DNA of 64,000 nt from Onchocerca lupi. Taxonomy: Eukaryota > Nematoda > Chromadorea > Rhabditida > Onchocercidae. Positions 47,201 to 62,200 of the stretch are shown piece by piece. Each line of letters starts with the position of its first letter. Position 1 is the first letter of the stretch. The notes under the pieces were generated by a model that was not told the origin of the DNA, did not search any database, and saw only the letters and a list, made by a program, of their open reading frames with translations. The translations under genes were made by a program, and so were the position numbers. Location: assembly GCA_028564675.1 (NCBI GenBank), contig JAOVVO010000350.1, positions 17,981-81,980 of the forward strand, read 5' to 3'.

Positions 47201-50200
47201 GAGTCTAATTCATTTTATTGAGAAAAAGATTTGAATTATTGCTTCAGGCGGATGTAAGTCAATTAAGAATTCGGGTCAAGGCCTTACAAGAAACGATTGA
47301 AATGCTAAGAGCTCGGAATGTTCAGCTGTTGGCCGAAAGAGATGAAGTATCTGCAAGAATGCGTATTTCGGAGAGTCAAAATCAGCATGTATTTATTGGT
47401 AAGCGTATGAAGAAGCACAGAGTTTAATAGGTGCTATGTCTGATAGACATTCATTGATTCTTTTTGTAGAGAGCACTAGGATTAAAACAGGAGAACATGA
47501 AGGCGATGCATTTGGTACTACTGTGCGTGTATACCTTGATGAACTCGAATCTTTGAGGTTAATATTCCCCTTTTTCTTTCAAATCTTTAAGATTCTTAAG
47601 TTTCATTAAAGATGGAAATTTTGCATGTAAAAAAGTCTTAGTTTCATTTAATATATATGATAGATTACACGCTTTTTCCAAATTAAGACAGAAATATTTA
47701 GATGTGCATTAATGGAATCACATGCAACAAATGAGCAACTGCACCAGCAAATGAATCGTTGGAAAGCGATGGTAGCCAATAACACAACAAGAATGCCTGT
47801 GGACCATCCAACTAATCATGCTGCTATAATCAACGATTCATCGAGTAATAGTGTAAAAAGAGTCTTGATATCCCCACCAACCTTCTCATTGATCCAGGAA
47901 GCAAAGGCGGATATCAAGCGTATGAAGCAAAATATATCAGAAAGTAAATTTGCAATAATTATTTTCTACCCTTCACGAATATTTCGGAATAATGGAAATG
48001 TTGGTTTCTTTTAAACTATAGAGTCTTACCTTTTTTAGTGGGGTTTAGCTTTTTTCTATAAAGTTAGTTGTCATCAGGTGCTTGTTACTTTTTTATTTAT
48101 TATTTTTAAGATTCACTTGAAGAGGAGAAAGCAAATTATGATGATAATGTATTGAAATCCAGTATGATGATGGATGATTTTGATGTGGATGATGTTGAAG
48201 AGGTGAGGGATGAAGATGACGAAGACATCGAAATTGAAAATGAAGCGGAAACTGGTGATATCTTGTTATTGTTATAAAGTTCTTGTCAGTAACTGCGAAT
48301 TTAGAGTCGGTCAGTCATGAAAGTGCAGTTTTCAAACACAAGAAGATATTTCATGAGTTTTTGAAGTCTACGGATCTATCTTATTGTTTCGAGATTGATA
48401 TAAATTTTTTTTTCTTTTTGTTTTTACAGAATGTTTTAAACTCAGAGACGATCTCGCCGACTTACAGGCAGAAATATCCATCAAAGAACGCTTAGTCAGT
48501 GAGCTTGAGCAAAGTGAGCGTCGCCTTGCCGAGGTTTAATTGCTTTTTGTCTTTTATTTAAAATTCGAATTGCATGTTTTTGTTTTATAACTATTCAAAT
48601 GTTATACATTTATATCTAAAAAACTTAATTTACGGTCCGAATCATGTATGAGAAGAAGTTGGCGGAACTTTCATTGCGAATAAATGAGATGGAAGTAGAG
48701 CGCGATCGAGTATTGGCTGAAATGGGTGAGTGGATACATAATCATTATAGAAATTGCAGTAAACATTCATATTGATAGAGTGTATTTCACATTTTATCAA
48801 GATAAGGGATGTGTTCAATTCTCATCATAAGAAAACGATTCAACGGAATTTTGCAATACGTATTGCATGCTGTTGTGCTCTATGAAATCTTCATGATTTT
48901 ATTCGAACTATTTCTGCAAAAAATTGTATGAACTATGAACAAGCTTTTTCGTAAAGACTTAATTGTTGTCTTTAATTATACGCTTTTTAGCATCAAAGCA
49001 TTCGCAGAAAGTTGTTGACGCAGAGCAAGTTCGTAGGATTCGTGAAGATTACGAAAAGAAGCTAACCGCAATGCGCGATGAATTTAGGAAATTGCAGTCC
49101 GTTGAACGAGAACATCGTCGAATGCAAGCAAAACAAGTTGCAGAGCAACAACAGCTTTTACGATTAAGGAATGAACTAAATGAATTGAAGAAAACAAAGG
49201 TAAATTTAGTTGGAGCTTTTTTTTGATTCGTGATGTTGGTTTCTAAAACTCCAGTTCTAAAAGTTCTAGTCGGATAAAAAATTATTAACCTTAGATCTGA
49301 CATTGGAGCTTAATTTATTTTTAATCAGGTTCAACTGATGCAGCGAATCAAAGAAGAAGCCAGACGTGCTAAAGCAATTGAATTAGCAAACATGAAGAAG
49401 CTAGCTGGTTTAGAAAAAGAATCGAGGTTATTTTACCGATATAATCGTATCAAGGCTTCAATTCTCAGTTACATTTACTCAAGTACTAATTATGTAATTT
49501 GTCTGTTATGTTCTGTCTGTTGGTGCACTGCATTATTGCATAAAAATAAGCCGTTTACTGTGCTTTCAATTTTGTAAAACTTTTCAGTATGATACACTGA
49601 TCACTGGAGACAGAAATTTCAGGAAAAAAGATAACTTAATCCAAAAACTTCAAAACAAAGACCGCCAACGTGAAGACTTCCTGAAAAGATCAGCCGATGA
49701 AGTTAATCGTTTGCGCCAGCAGACCCGTCAGGCAAGTAGATGAGTAACTTTTATGCTGGATGTGTATTTCATGATTCGTTTTGTTGATCAAAAAAATAAC
49801 GATTCATGAATCGTTTTGTTGATCAAAAATAATTATTGCTTTAGCATAGTAATTATCGTAAAAGTGAGCGAAATGGAACGCAGCGGAGCATGCGATCAGC
49901 ACCACTGCGTCATGAGCGTGGTACAGTTCCTTTAACAAAGTTAGAAGTGAACAAGGCGAAAACGAGGTGGATGACTATTGAGAAAAATGTGAGTTTTTCT
50001 GACTTTTAATATATTCATTATATTTTGCAACTTAGTGAAACATTAGATTTGTGGTCTCTTTAAATTACAGATACGCCGCAGAATTAGCCAACGTCAAGCG
50101 ATCACCAAGATGGAAGATGAGCTGGAGAAAATTGTAGCTGAGAAACGCTTTCTAGCCGAAGAGATTCAACGGCTTGTATGTCATACAGTCCTGAAAATTT

Positions 50201-53200
50201 CTCAAAATTTAATCATGCTTTTTCTTGTTAAAAACATCGAAAACAACGCATAGGGGACTGGCAATTTTTATTGACATTGCTCGTTTACTCGCTTTTACTT
50301 AATAGAATCATGTAATCTGGATAATTGAATGGGAAACGATTTGGAATCAAAATATGTTTAATGGGACAATGAATAGTTTAGAATTGAAATAATCTGCTAG
50401 TAGTAACTGCGGAATGATATAACATCAGAATACTGTAATTTTCTGGAAACATTGGGTGATCTAGAATAAGATTTATATGAAACATTTTAATTCAGGAGCA
50501 GCAATTTATCAAAGCAAATGATCTAGCTGAAAGAGATCTTATTGGTGAACATATTGATGGTTGTTATGCGAAGATGCGCTACGTTCAGGAACAGTTCACC
50601 GAATTGCGAAATACAATTGCTGGTATCGATAATGAAAATATTAAGGTTAATTTGTTTTACAAGTCCTTTACTTCATAGGGTATTTTAACGTAATTTCAAA
50701 AAAGCAGCTTTGAAAGGTTTGTTGTGTTTTTTGTTTGCATGTTTCATCAGATTGCAAAGATCTAGTGACTGTGAAAATACAAAGTTATTATAATCTTTAA
50801 ATTACTGGTGGATGACATAAAATTATTACTTTTTTATATCTTATAAGCCAAGTAAATATTTTTCTTACAAGTTTTCTCATTCTTTTTGACAAATAACTAT
50901 TTCTCTTTATGTGCTGTTTTTCTTCAATTTGAACAGCTTATAACTGAATTGAACGGAATGTTTTTTTGCAAGATTACCTAGTAAATATTATGGATTTTAT
51001 CGCCTTATAGCTCATTCTTGCAATTCTGTTTTATGATGAGATGTAGTTTCAAGACTTTTTGTTCTGCACTTTCGCGACATAATCTTAGTTGTTCTATTAC
51101 CCTGATTTCGAATGAAGATAAATTCACTGATGTCTTAAAGATTTTTTGTTATTAGTTTTTTTCTTTTTGCACCTGTTTGCCACTCGACATTGTGTTTGGA
51201 ATTCACAGTGCAGGATTCTTCCTTTATTCTTCTACCGTGAGTTTCAAAAGCAAATTTTATAGTTATCTCTTCTTTTCTTAACGGAATTTCCATCGTGTTT
51301 GAAGTCTAATTTATTTCTGTCGCCACGAAAAACTGATGATCTTTCATTTCTTGTCAGAAATGTATTTTCTGTGCAGCCTTTCAGTTTTTAAGGTATTTGT
51401 TTTCAAAACTTTTTTCCCATCATTTTGCATATCTGACACGTTATAGGAATTCTTAGCTCTCTCATATATGATAGAGGGTTTTGAGCCTGCCTTAAACTGC
51501 TCCGAGTAATGGGCGACCTTAGTTTTATCTATTTAAGAAGAATTAACCTTAGTTAGACCAAATTTGATCATGATTGAAAACAGCTTCAAGAATTTTACTT
51601 CTGTATGAAAAGAAAATTTTCGCGTCAAAAGTCTTTAGTGACTCACAGTAAGTATTGAATCTGTATATCGGTACACCAATCCAGTATCAGTTAGACTTAA
51701 AAATCAATAGAAAGAGTTAAGTGTGCAAAAATTTGAAAGTATGAACTAGGTAAAAGATAAATATGACAGAAGACATCAAAATGGCATAATTATTTTAATA
51801 ATAAGGGAAACATTTCTCAATAACCATCAGTAACATACATTAATAAAAGTGATTGATGAAACAACAGGAAAGTGAATTGAGAAATGATTTATGCCGGATA
51901 TGTTGGGCGGTAAAAATTCTTGCTTATTACTCAGATTTTCATTTAAATTTCGGAATCATAAAATATTAGTGAGACTGTCTTGTATTTCACACATCATTTT
52001 TACTTAGTCTTTAAACAGATTACGAGTACAAACCTCATTCGTTATCCTTTTCTGGGTTATTTAATCATTTTTTACGCACAATTTTCATTTAAAATCTAAA
52101 AGTAAATGTTGCCGCATCATGTGAAATGGATTATGAAGTACTTAACAAACCAATGATGCAATAAAATTGACGGACGAAATAAAAACATGTCCCAAATCAG
52201 TAAAAAGATAAAATAGTGGATGCGTGGGAAAACAAAGTGAACTGTCTGGTTTTTAACCTGATTAAATTTCCCCATTAAAATTTCTTGAATCAGATTTTAT
52301 TAGATATGATCAAAGAGCGAATGGTTTAAAGGAGAAATAGGGATTTATTTACTGATTCGTATCACTGAACTTAATTGATACGTTCCTGTAGATGTCGGAA
52401 GAAGCTTTCGTTTTTTGTTTTCTGGATGGAGTTAAAAATAATGGAAGCATTTTTAGGCAATTGGGTTATTTCTTCATTATGGAAAAAAATATCCATGAAT
52501 AATATACGTTTTAGAATTTTTTGAGAGAAGAAAGATTAAAAAGTAAAACAAATATTTTTGTTTGCTATTGTTCTTCATTTAAATTGAAATAAATGTCTCT
52601 GATCAGCCTTTATTTATGGATATTCTGCTCTTACCCTAGATTGTCTTGAATTCTTTGTTCATTTGTTAAACATTAAGTACAAGCGATGGAATTCCTTCGA
52701 CCGTAGGGTTATGATACCATTACCGCCTTTTGTATTGAATTCAGGGGTTGTTATGAGCTGGTACTCTCCTCTTGATTGTTGGGTCCACTTTCCTCTTGAT
52801 TCAAATTGCTCTCACACATCGACTTTCTGGATATCCTCACAAGTGAGCGCCGAGCTGCTAAATTCGGTATGGTTGTTTCTGATGATGATCTGAAATCCGT
52901 AAAAAGATCCGAAAGTTGAATATAGATTCTTTTCCGAAAACATGAAATTTTTACTGAACTGTGAGTACTCAAGTCACAATTGAAGTTTTCCACTAAAATA
53001 GTATTTGCATGCTAAAAGAAATTCATGGGGCTTATGTCAAGCTGTTCAGTTTATTCATCTGATTTCTGGGAAGTTTGTGATTCGGACCGCATGTTTTTAG
53101 CCATTTTGAAAATATCCCCTTATTTCGGAATTGACCGTTTCAGTTCCGTTTTGTTCAGGATATTTCACAGGAGAACTGAGTATTTTTCGTTTAATACGAT

Positions 53201-56200
53201 TTTCATGTGGAATGTTAAAAAAGAAAACAAGATTGGTTGATTAATTTCCATGTGGAATGTTAAAAAACAAAACAAAATTGGTTGATTAATTTCGAAGCAC
53301 AGTGGGACATATTTCAATAGATTTTGCATAAAACTTATGAAAAAAGATTGAACTGTTTAGCCTTTCGCATCGTCTGTGCTGCAAGTACAGCAAAAAGCAA
53401 AGAACATAATGCAGCTCCGGCAGCAAATAGCAATCTTCTCCATCGAATGTCTTGGCTGAACACTGTTAACCATACGCATATGCTGAAGCTCAGCAGTGAT
53501 CCAACTATGCAGAGGAAAAGCTTAAAAGTTGTGCTTTACTTGATTAAACGACAAATATTGTTTAGTATGAGAAAATAGAGAAGTTAGTTTAAAATATGAA
53601 TTCCGTTTCTTGTTTAGACTTGAATTTCATTTCAATTTCGGGATTAAATTAGGCTTTAAATTTAAATTCGAAATTTTTAGTCACTGAATAAAAAAGAATT
53701 GGATGCAACTAACAAATATTAAGTTATATATTTGATTACTTAAACAAAGAGAATAATTTTTTTTTCAAACTAATAATAAAAGCATGTAAAAATAACCTGT
53801 CCACCTATCGAAGTTCTGCTTGTTCGTTTCTGAACACTGATTGAACTTCGAAGCGGTATTTTTATGCTTCCGCTACAATGACTGCCACGTACTTCCCCAC
53901 CATATTTTTGCTAAAATAAACAGAAATGAAATGATTGAAGCCACTATTGGTTAGATTATGGTGTGAGAGGAGAAATTTCTTATGAATCCGCAGAAAAATT
54001 ATCAGACTGTGAATTTCAAATATTGATTTTTGGATTTTTTTGAATAGTGTTGTGAAGATATGATTGTTAATTGGAAAGGGCGATTAGAACGCTTTTGAAG
54101 TTTCCCGATTGATGGATGGAGATGAATTTTGTTGATTATTTTCTGGATTTTAGCGTTTAGAAAAAGTTGAAGCATTTTTGCAAGTGGAAGAAATTCATAC
54201 GTTGAACAAAAATATTGGCTGAAGTTATAACTTACTGCTTCCCTAAGATATTACATAGGTTTGATTTCAACACTTCAAGTTTTTAAATGATTGATTTTGA
54301 AATAAAAAAAAATTATTAAGATACCTTTACTAGAATGCTGCTGGATCTTCGGTATTCTTCAGACATGGGGTGCTGTTTACTGTTGTTGTTAGTGGTACTT
54401 TCGCTTCAAATACATCTGCAATTGTTTTTTTTTTTGGTGCTCTGCAGTATTGGATTCGAGAAAAAGATTTATATGTAATAAAATAGATGCAGTATTTATG
54501 ATGTGTGATATATATATAAATATATTAACTATCAAAATTTTTATCTTTACAGATACCCACATATATGTATACTTTTTCCATACATATATATATATATATG
54601 TATGGAAAAGCAATTTGGACTTCTCTAGTCATCGATCTCATAACATAATTTCCAACTTTTCTGTAATGACTATTCTTTCTTTTTTTGTTAGAAACTCGTA
54701 AACCGGATGATAGGATGGTTGCTTTTTAGAAGCGCGTCCACTTCACAAGCTTTCCAGTTTTACTTTCTGACCTCCTTATTACTATAACGAAAGAATTAAC
54801 TGGACTTGCCAGACTTCTCCGAAAAGTTATGATGGTGAACAGTTTTATGGTTGCTGTATGATATGTTAAAAAACCTTAAGTCTTAATGTTCTTCTTCCAG
54901 ATCTTTTGATATGAATAAATAGTGTGTATTTTCTGAATGTCGTACTAATAAGATCGCTCTGTTTATTTCAAATTACAGAAGTAATGGCTATGTTTTTTAC
55001 TGGTATTCCCTACTGGGCAGTTTGAAAAGACTGATTGAAAATATATTTGACAGTGAAGGGACCAAGAAAACCAGTAAAGAACACATGACTTTTTGATAAA
55101 TTATCAAGAATTTGTTAAATTTTCGGAAGTGAATATAGCAAAACTATCTACCTATCAAGGTCGGCATTCTAAGTCTCCTTAAGTGAAGTTATGTTCAACG
55201 AAGATTGGGTACACGTATACTTGAAATGAGAGAGTTAAAGGGAAAGGAAGAAGGCGTAGCTTCCCCGGAAGATTGGAAATTGAGAATACGCCATTTTCCC
55301 AGATGCATCCAGGAGATTCACATTTTTTCGAATATGGCTTGGGATTTTTTGTTAATGAATGAGTGAGTAAATGATCTTGCAGGATTTTTTTATATACAGA
55401 ATGTTTAATAGATGTATTATATATATATATATGTCCAAAATAAATAGTATTTAGGCGTGTTTCATTACATTTGTAATGGGAAAGTTAATTAATCTAAGAA
55501 AGTCTTCAGCATTTTTTTTGCTGAAGCCTATTTCCTAGCAAGAAATTTCTGGACAAATAAAATGAGAAATTTTTTGCTCAAACTAGATAAAGTGCTTTAA
55601 TTATCGCAAATACAAATGAATAAAATAGCAGAAGAAAATTTATATTGGTACTGCAACTGTTAGAAGACGTGTGGTGATTAAAAATATGGAAGACTTTTAA
55701 TTAATTAATCGACTATCGCTACATAAACATTGATTTTATTAAGCATTGGAAGCATTTACAATGCAGCGATCTGCGGGGCAAAATTATTAAGATCATTTCC
55801 GATTTACGGTTTTTTTTGTTCAGCAGCATAGAATATGTTTTTTCTTAGCATTTATGGGACCTAATTAATGAACAGAGCTTTGTGAACACTTGGGTAAAAT
55901 TCATGATACTTCAAATATGTTTTAAGCAGGTTCTGAGAAACGATGAAAACAGTGAACGAATATTAAAAAATTGATGGAAGAGGATCTTGAAGAAAGACGA
56001 ATATGAAGCAATAATGCTTTGTTTTTGTTATTTTTAAGCAATTTATTTTTGAATTCGATGGAAATTCTAAGTAGTCAAGAGGAATTTTCCTTAATTTGAA
56101 TTTGGATTGGGATTTGAAGAGAAGAATTGAAGAATTAATTAGTGAGTTTGATAAAAAGGAGCCGCTTCTTTGAAGCCAGCAGCCAAAAGAAACAACCGTG

Positions 56201-59200
56201 ACAAGACCAGACTAATACTTTCCACTGTTTTTCTCTCCTTTCTTCTTATCTCCGTTTTCTCCATCTCTTCCTTGTTCTACTTCTCCAGAAGCGCCAGAGA
56301 TATGTAAAGAAACTTATAAAAAAGTTTAGATTGTTTAGAATTTATGTCACTTCATTTCATCAGCATGTAACAGCATTCAAAGCATGAAGTATCCGGTATT
56401 AATCCTATATTCTACCACTTTCCTATATTAGAATTCCGCTCATTCTTTCATTATGCTAAAAATAAATCATTATCAAGTGTTATACCATTCATATCCTCCT
56501 TCTGCTCTGCAGTCATTTAACGCTATTGCCCGTTTCATTATTAGATTCCACTTATATTATTTAGTTTCAATTTCCAGTCATTTTTCCTAGCTACCGTTTT
56601 TTTTTTTGTTTATTATTCGTAATGATTAACAGTTATTTTGATAGGAGTCTACTTCGTCATTTTTCTGAAGAAGTTAGAATTCAGTGCTTAACTTAAGGTG
56701 GTTTTATTCCATTTAAAAATAGACACGGACATGTCGAGCAAGCCTGAATAACATGGTATGTGGCAAAATGTTACGATATTAGGATACATTCCAGTGAATA
56801 GTTAAGTAACAGTTAGGATGAATATTAAACCAAAAAATGTTTGTAATTTATTCTGAGTCTTTTTCTCCTGTCTTATGGAAAAAAAAAATAATGCTGTTGC
56901 TGTATCTTTATTTTCAGAGAATTAGACAAGCAAAAAGAAATAAACAGACTTTTGTTGTTATAGCTAATTTGCTTGACTTCCTCATTAAAAAGACATGACT
57001 TACGATTGAAAAATGAGCCGATATAGAGTTTCTTACTTTATGTTACTGCCACCATATATGCTGTGGTGAATAGCAGGTTAAATTAATTTTGAAATGTGCA
57101 ATCCACTTCTGGACGTTAGAGTGTTGACTTTTTTCTAAAAAAGAATTTAATTTGCGTAAGGCTTTTTTACTGTTTCAGCAGAGTGAAATAAGGTCAAAAT
57201 GCATCAAGAAAATATGGTGAAGCAGGAAAATTCTGAGAAGGAACTTTTTGCTTCTGAGAAAAAATAAGAATGAAACAGAAATGTAAATATCTATTTTTTG
57301 AATGCTTACATCCATCCTTGGGCTGCTCAGCTTCATCTTGTCTTGAAATATATCTTCTGTTTCTTTTTATCTACATATAGTCTGAACCTGTTGATTTATC
57401 TGCCAGCATCATAAAAAGTGGAACCATTTCAATATGCCTTACTCAGCGCTTGTGAAAACGTCACTTCCTTTTTACACGCAGTGGACTATAAGTGAATTGA
57501 AAATACGGCCCACTCCTTTTTATTTGAATGAAATTTCTTTAATTTAGATTCATTCTATTCGAAGACGGTCTAGAAAGACATATTTGTAGTTAAGAGCAAA
57601 GAAAAAAGCAATTAAAATTCACATTAATAGCCAACTTCCAATTTTATTTCTCTTCAAATTAAGTTTTCTTAAGTGAAGCAAGATTCTTATGTATTTCCTC
57701 AAATTTGATGAACTATGTTTTATCAAATATTATTGCTTAAAGGATTTAAAATGCAGACATCTCCATCAGGCAGCATTTAGACTAATTACTTTTTCTACGC
57801 AAACACATTTACGTCAAGGATTCTTTGTGAAATACACATTTGTGTCAAGCAATCTCTCTTTCATAGGATGGAGATTTTTTTCAATCGAATGTTACTGCGA
57901 ATCGAATGAAATTCCGAAATTGTTTTAATAGTTGCGTGTTTACTGCAAAATCATTTTTAAAAAGAAACCTCAAATAACTTGAGGGAAGATTAAACATTGC
58001 AATTAAAGGCGATATGTCTTTACTGCTTTTTTTGTTTTACTTCTAAGAATGATCTTGTTGTTTTTATTGATATAAAACCTATTACTTCAGCAACAGGTAC
58101 GTGTTGTCTACAATATTGTGAAAAAAAAATCATTCTAATTATTTTTTTGCCCTAAAACATCTAGGTCAAAGATGACCTCTTCGTAATTTGATTGGTACTT
58201 GATTTCTCCTCGATATTTCCAAATTAAATATTTCCTGTTTTATAAATTTACCTTAGCATTTATCATTACTAGGCAATATATTTGACCTAATATATATATA
58301 TATATAATTCCGGCCTGTGAATCAATCACATATGATAGCTATATATATTTAGATATATACAGAGCTGCCGTGTAATGATTTTCATATGCAGAGAATTTCC
58401 GATCTTATTCAGACAAACGGAGAAAATGAAGTTTTGCTGAACTCATAGTTCTGGAGAAAATGAAGAAACTTCTATTTACTTCAGAACTACAAGTATAACA
58501 TTTACTCTTTCGACTCACCTCTTAACTAATTGTTAACATAGAAGCCAATCGATCTAGTTTAGATAAAATTACTTCATTGTAGTGGGCATTTCATCAAACA
58601 TAATTGAAGTATGTATTTTTCATACTTTTTGTATGTTTTTCAGTTCAGATTGCTGCTGAAAGTATATTTGAATAGTGTATTTAAGTTTATTCGAAAAAGA
58701 TCAGAGAGTAATGAGATGGTCCACATCCAAAATCAAAGTTTTGAAAAAAGACTGGAAGATGGTAACACACCAAATATGAGAAATATGAGAAGAGGAAAAA
58801 AGTTGTACAATTTTGCTGAAGGATTACTTTTGATTATATGAAGTGAATTTATATCAATGTATAAATGCTAGGAAAAACTCAGAGATGTTGTGCTTAAGTC
58901 ATCTTATTTCTTATCAAATGAAGTGTTATATATATATATATAATTTATTTATTTATTCCTTTTTGCTATTTTCTATCGACTTTTTGATTCAGTTCAAAAA
59001 TCAGAGAAGAAAGGAGGAAAGACTAGAATTTACTAGACAAATATCAAATTAATTCTATTTTAAATGAAATTATATGATCACAAGAAATTCAGTAAAAATG
59101 GATCATTATAACTTGAGAATCTGCTTAAATCTTGCTCCGGGGAACTTCTCTAAGTAATGTCAAAATACCGAGACATTGCAAGAAGCTTCATTTTACTCTG

Positions 59201-62200
59201 TTAGTAAAAATGAAAATAATTTGAGTGCTTTTCAGAATATATATCACAATAATAGCCTAGGGTTCACTGTTATTTGAATGTGTATATATACATTCAGTCT
59301 GTTCGTACACTCGTCAAGGTTTCACCATTGAAAAGTTTGGTTGAAAACTGCAATGCATTAGTCTTTTATATGAAAAAAAAGGAAAAAGAATAAATGGAAT
59401 AGTATTACTGGGTCGATAAGTCTAAGAAAAATCCGATTAATTCCCTTTTCAAACTGATAGTGAAGATACTTAAACTGATATGCAGAAGTTACAACAAAAG
59501 CAAGAAGAATGCCACAATTATTCGAGACTGAAGAAAAAATTTGATCCCTCAAGGGCAAAAATCTATGTTAGTCAAGCACTTTTTAGCTAGTAAAACAGTA
59601 AAAAAAAAAAGATGCAGAGAAGGCAGGATAAAAAGATGTGCCGTTTGATTATACAAGTTGTGAAAGAAGTAAAATGGAATAGTGAATTCGAATTTTAATG
59701 ACATGTTGGTAGGGAATATTGCTTCCAGGTTTGCAGTAGCATTTTGATTGGTTTATTTTTGAACAACAGTTCATATATTTCGCATCAGTAAATACTACTG
59801 TTCATAATAATTAATGGTATGGTTATAATAAGTCACTGTTTATAGTTTATAATTAAGGAGAAGCTCATTTATTCTTGTTTCTCCCTTCTCATTTCTTTTG
59901 TCTTCTCCCATTTGCTTAATCAACGTCTCATAGTGATCTGTCACACCCAGTAAGCTTATAGTTTAATTTTTGTTTGATGAAAAGAAAAGAGCAATCATCT
60001 TTTGTAATGATAAACAAGAGAATATCATGAAAAGATTGTTGTCAACTTTTTTAACTTCGTCAATAAATTAAGTAAAAGCCGATCGAATAATTAAAAAATT
60101 CTTAAAAATAGAGAATATAAAGATTACCAACTCACTGGAAGTGAGATAGCAATTAATATTATTAATTAATACCTTATGAATTCATTTATTGTTATTGTTC
60201 AAGAAAATACTTTTAATAGCATTATACTTGCTGTTATTCATTTAATTATTTGCTAAGATACTTATTTATAGATGAATATGAATGTAAGAGAGTGGATGAA
60301 CGATACTTAATAACAGTCCGTTCAATTCTGAAATATTCCGAGTGGTTTTTCCTGTTGCAAGAGTACTAGAAGTTGATCACTTATTCAACATTTTCAAAGA
60401 AAGTTTGATAACTAGGAAAAGAAAAAGAGCGAAGTTCTTGTTACGATCGCAACAGCGATTCAGTGTGTTCCAGAATGCTAAATTATTTTCATTACCTGTC
60501 TTATTCTCTCCACTATTCCTCATTAAAGCAACTGATATTTATGCAGCTGGCTTTCTTCAACTGATCACTGATGCCATTGCTGTTGGAAACTTTCCTTCAT
60601 TTGAGAGATAGTTTTACATACCTTACTGTGAAAAAAAAAAAAAATGTCAGTCAAAAGTTGAAGCATTGGATCACTGATTAGCAAGTAAGTTGGCAGGAAT
60701 GTTAAAGAGCATCCCTTCACTCCTCCAGTTGTTTCTACTTATTTGCCTTATATGACGGTTGTAATTCTCGAGGTTCTCATTTTCTTTTTACGCATGAAGA
60801 GATTTTGAAGATTGAAGTGCAAAGAAAATAAAAGGGAAGAAAAGTTGGATGGAAATACTTTTAGGTATGAAAACTGATGCCGTTAACATCAGACCAATTG
60901 CAACAATAATAATGATTAATTTACAGAGAAAAGACTGAATGGAAATTATATATAAATCATGCAACATCTATGCACTGAATTTTTTCCATCGACTTCTCCA
61001 CTAATAATTACATGCCTAATACGGTCATACTTATTTATTCCGGAAATTTGATAGGTTTTTCTGAGATACGGAATAGCTGAAATAGATGTCTTTTCCGAGA
61101 ACCGTATAGACATTAGACATTTCTGTAGCAGAAAATGTCGAATTAGTAGCAAAAAGCAAGGATGTATGGCAAAAAATAATTGCAAACAAAAAAAATTTAA
61201 AGCAAATTTGAAAAAAGTCAAGAAGTTGGTGAATGGAGTGGCAACAAAGTGACACTTCCGAAACTTGAATGCCTTGGGATAATGAGCTCATAAAAGTTTT
61301 TCCTACAAGTTTTAAGAGCAAATGTTATGGAATGAAATGTTTAAGAAAAATATTTTTTACATTGCAAGAGCTCCAAATATCAAACATGTATGCTTTCTAA
61401 ATACAGTCAAGACTTCACTGTTTTTGATTTTAATTAATTATTTTTAAATCCTATCACTACTGGTCAAATATAAGTTGATACTTATTCTAGTTTCACACCT
61501 TAAAGATTAAAGGTTACGCTGATCAGCTACTTAAATTATTTTTCTGATTCCTCTTTTCTGATCCATAAATGTTTCTATTTCTGACACAGAATTTCTTTCT
61601 CTGCAGAGAGAGAGAGAGAACAAATTCTGCTTTAGCTTGAAAGCAGAATTAGTTATCTAGGGAATTGCCACTTACTGAGGATGGAAACTGAACTTGTAAC
61701 CTAAATTGAAAAATAGGCTAAATTCTAATTATATCGGAGTTTTCAAGAATGTTTGGACTAATAGTTTCTCTTCTGCTCGCTATGTTTTTTAAAGGAATAG
61801 TTATTTTTAGTTATGCGAAAGCAAGAATTCACTAAGAAATGCCCACAAAATCGAGCATTAGAAGGGATTAAAACTTCTAGAAAAATTTTTATGATCTAGG
61901 CTACAGAATATGAGGGGTCATAGTCCTATACATATTTTTCTTTTAAAATTTTGAAAAACTTTTTTCTTCAGATTCTGTATAGCGAAATACATATGAGTAC
62001 TAAATAAGATGAAAGAAGCTAAGGAATTTTTTACGAAGTTTTCATTCAAGAAATCGCAAAACTACTTCAAGAAAGTTTGGTTTTTTCCTTTTTTCAATGA
62101 TACTACTGAACAATAAAACAACAGAAACAAAAGAAGAAAGCCAAAAACATTGGAGAAACTTAAAATTGCCATTAGAAAAAGAAGAAATAGTTGTAAATGC

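Noticed and set aside
60342..60611. 89-codon ORF in the large klp-12 intron
   Set aside because: No similarity to KIF21, no acceptor in phase, and the flanking kinesin exons already join in phase 0.
60946..61321. Two overlapping minus-strand hydrophobic ORFs
   Set aside because: They overlap in different frames, lack splice signals and have the Phe/Leu-rich composition of T-rich DNA.
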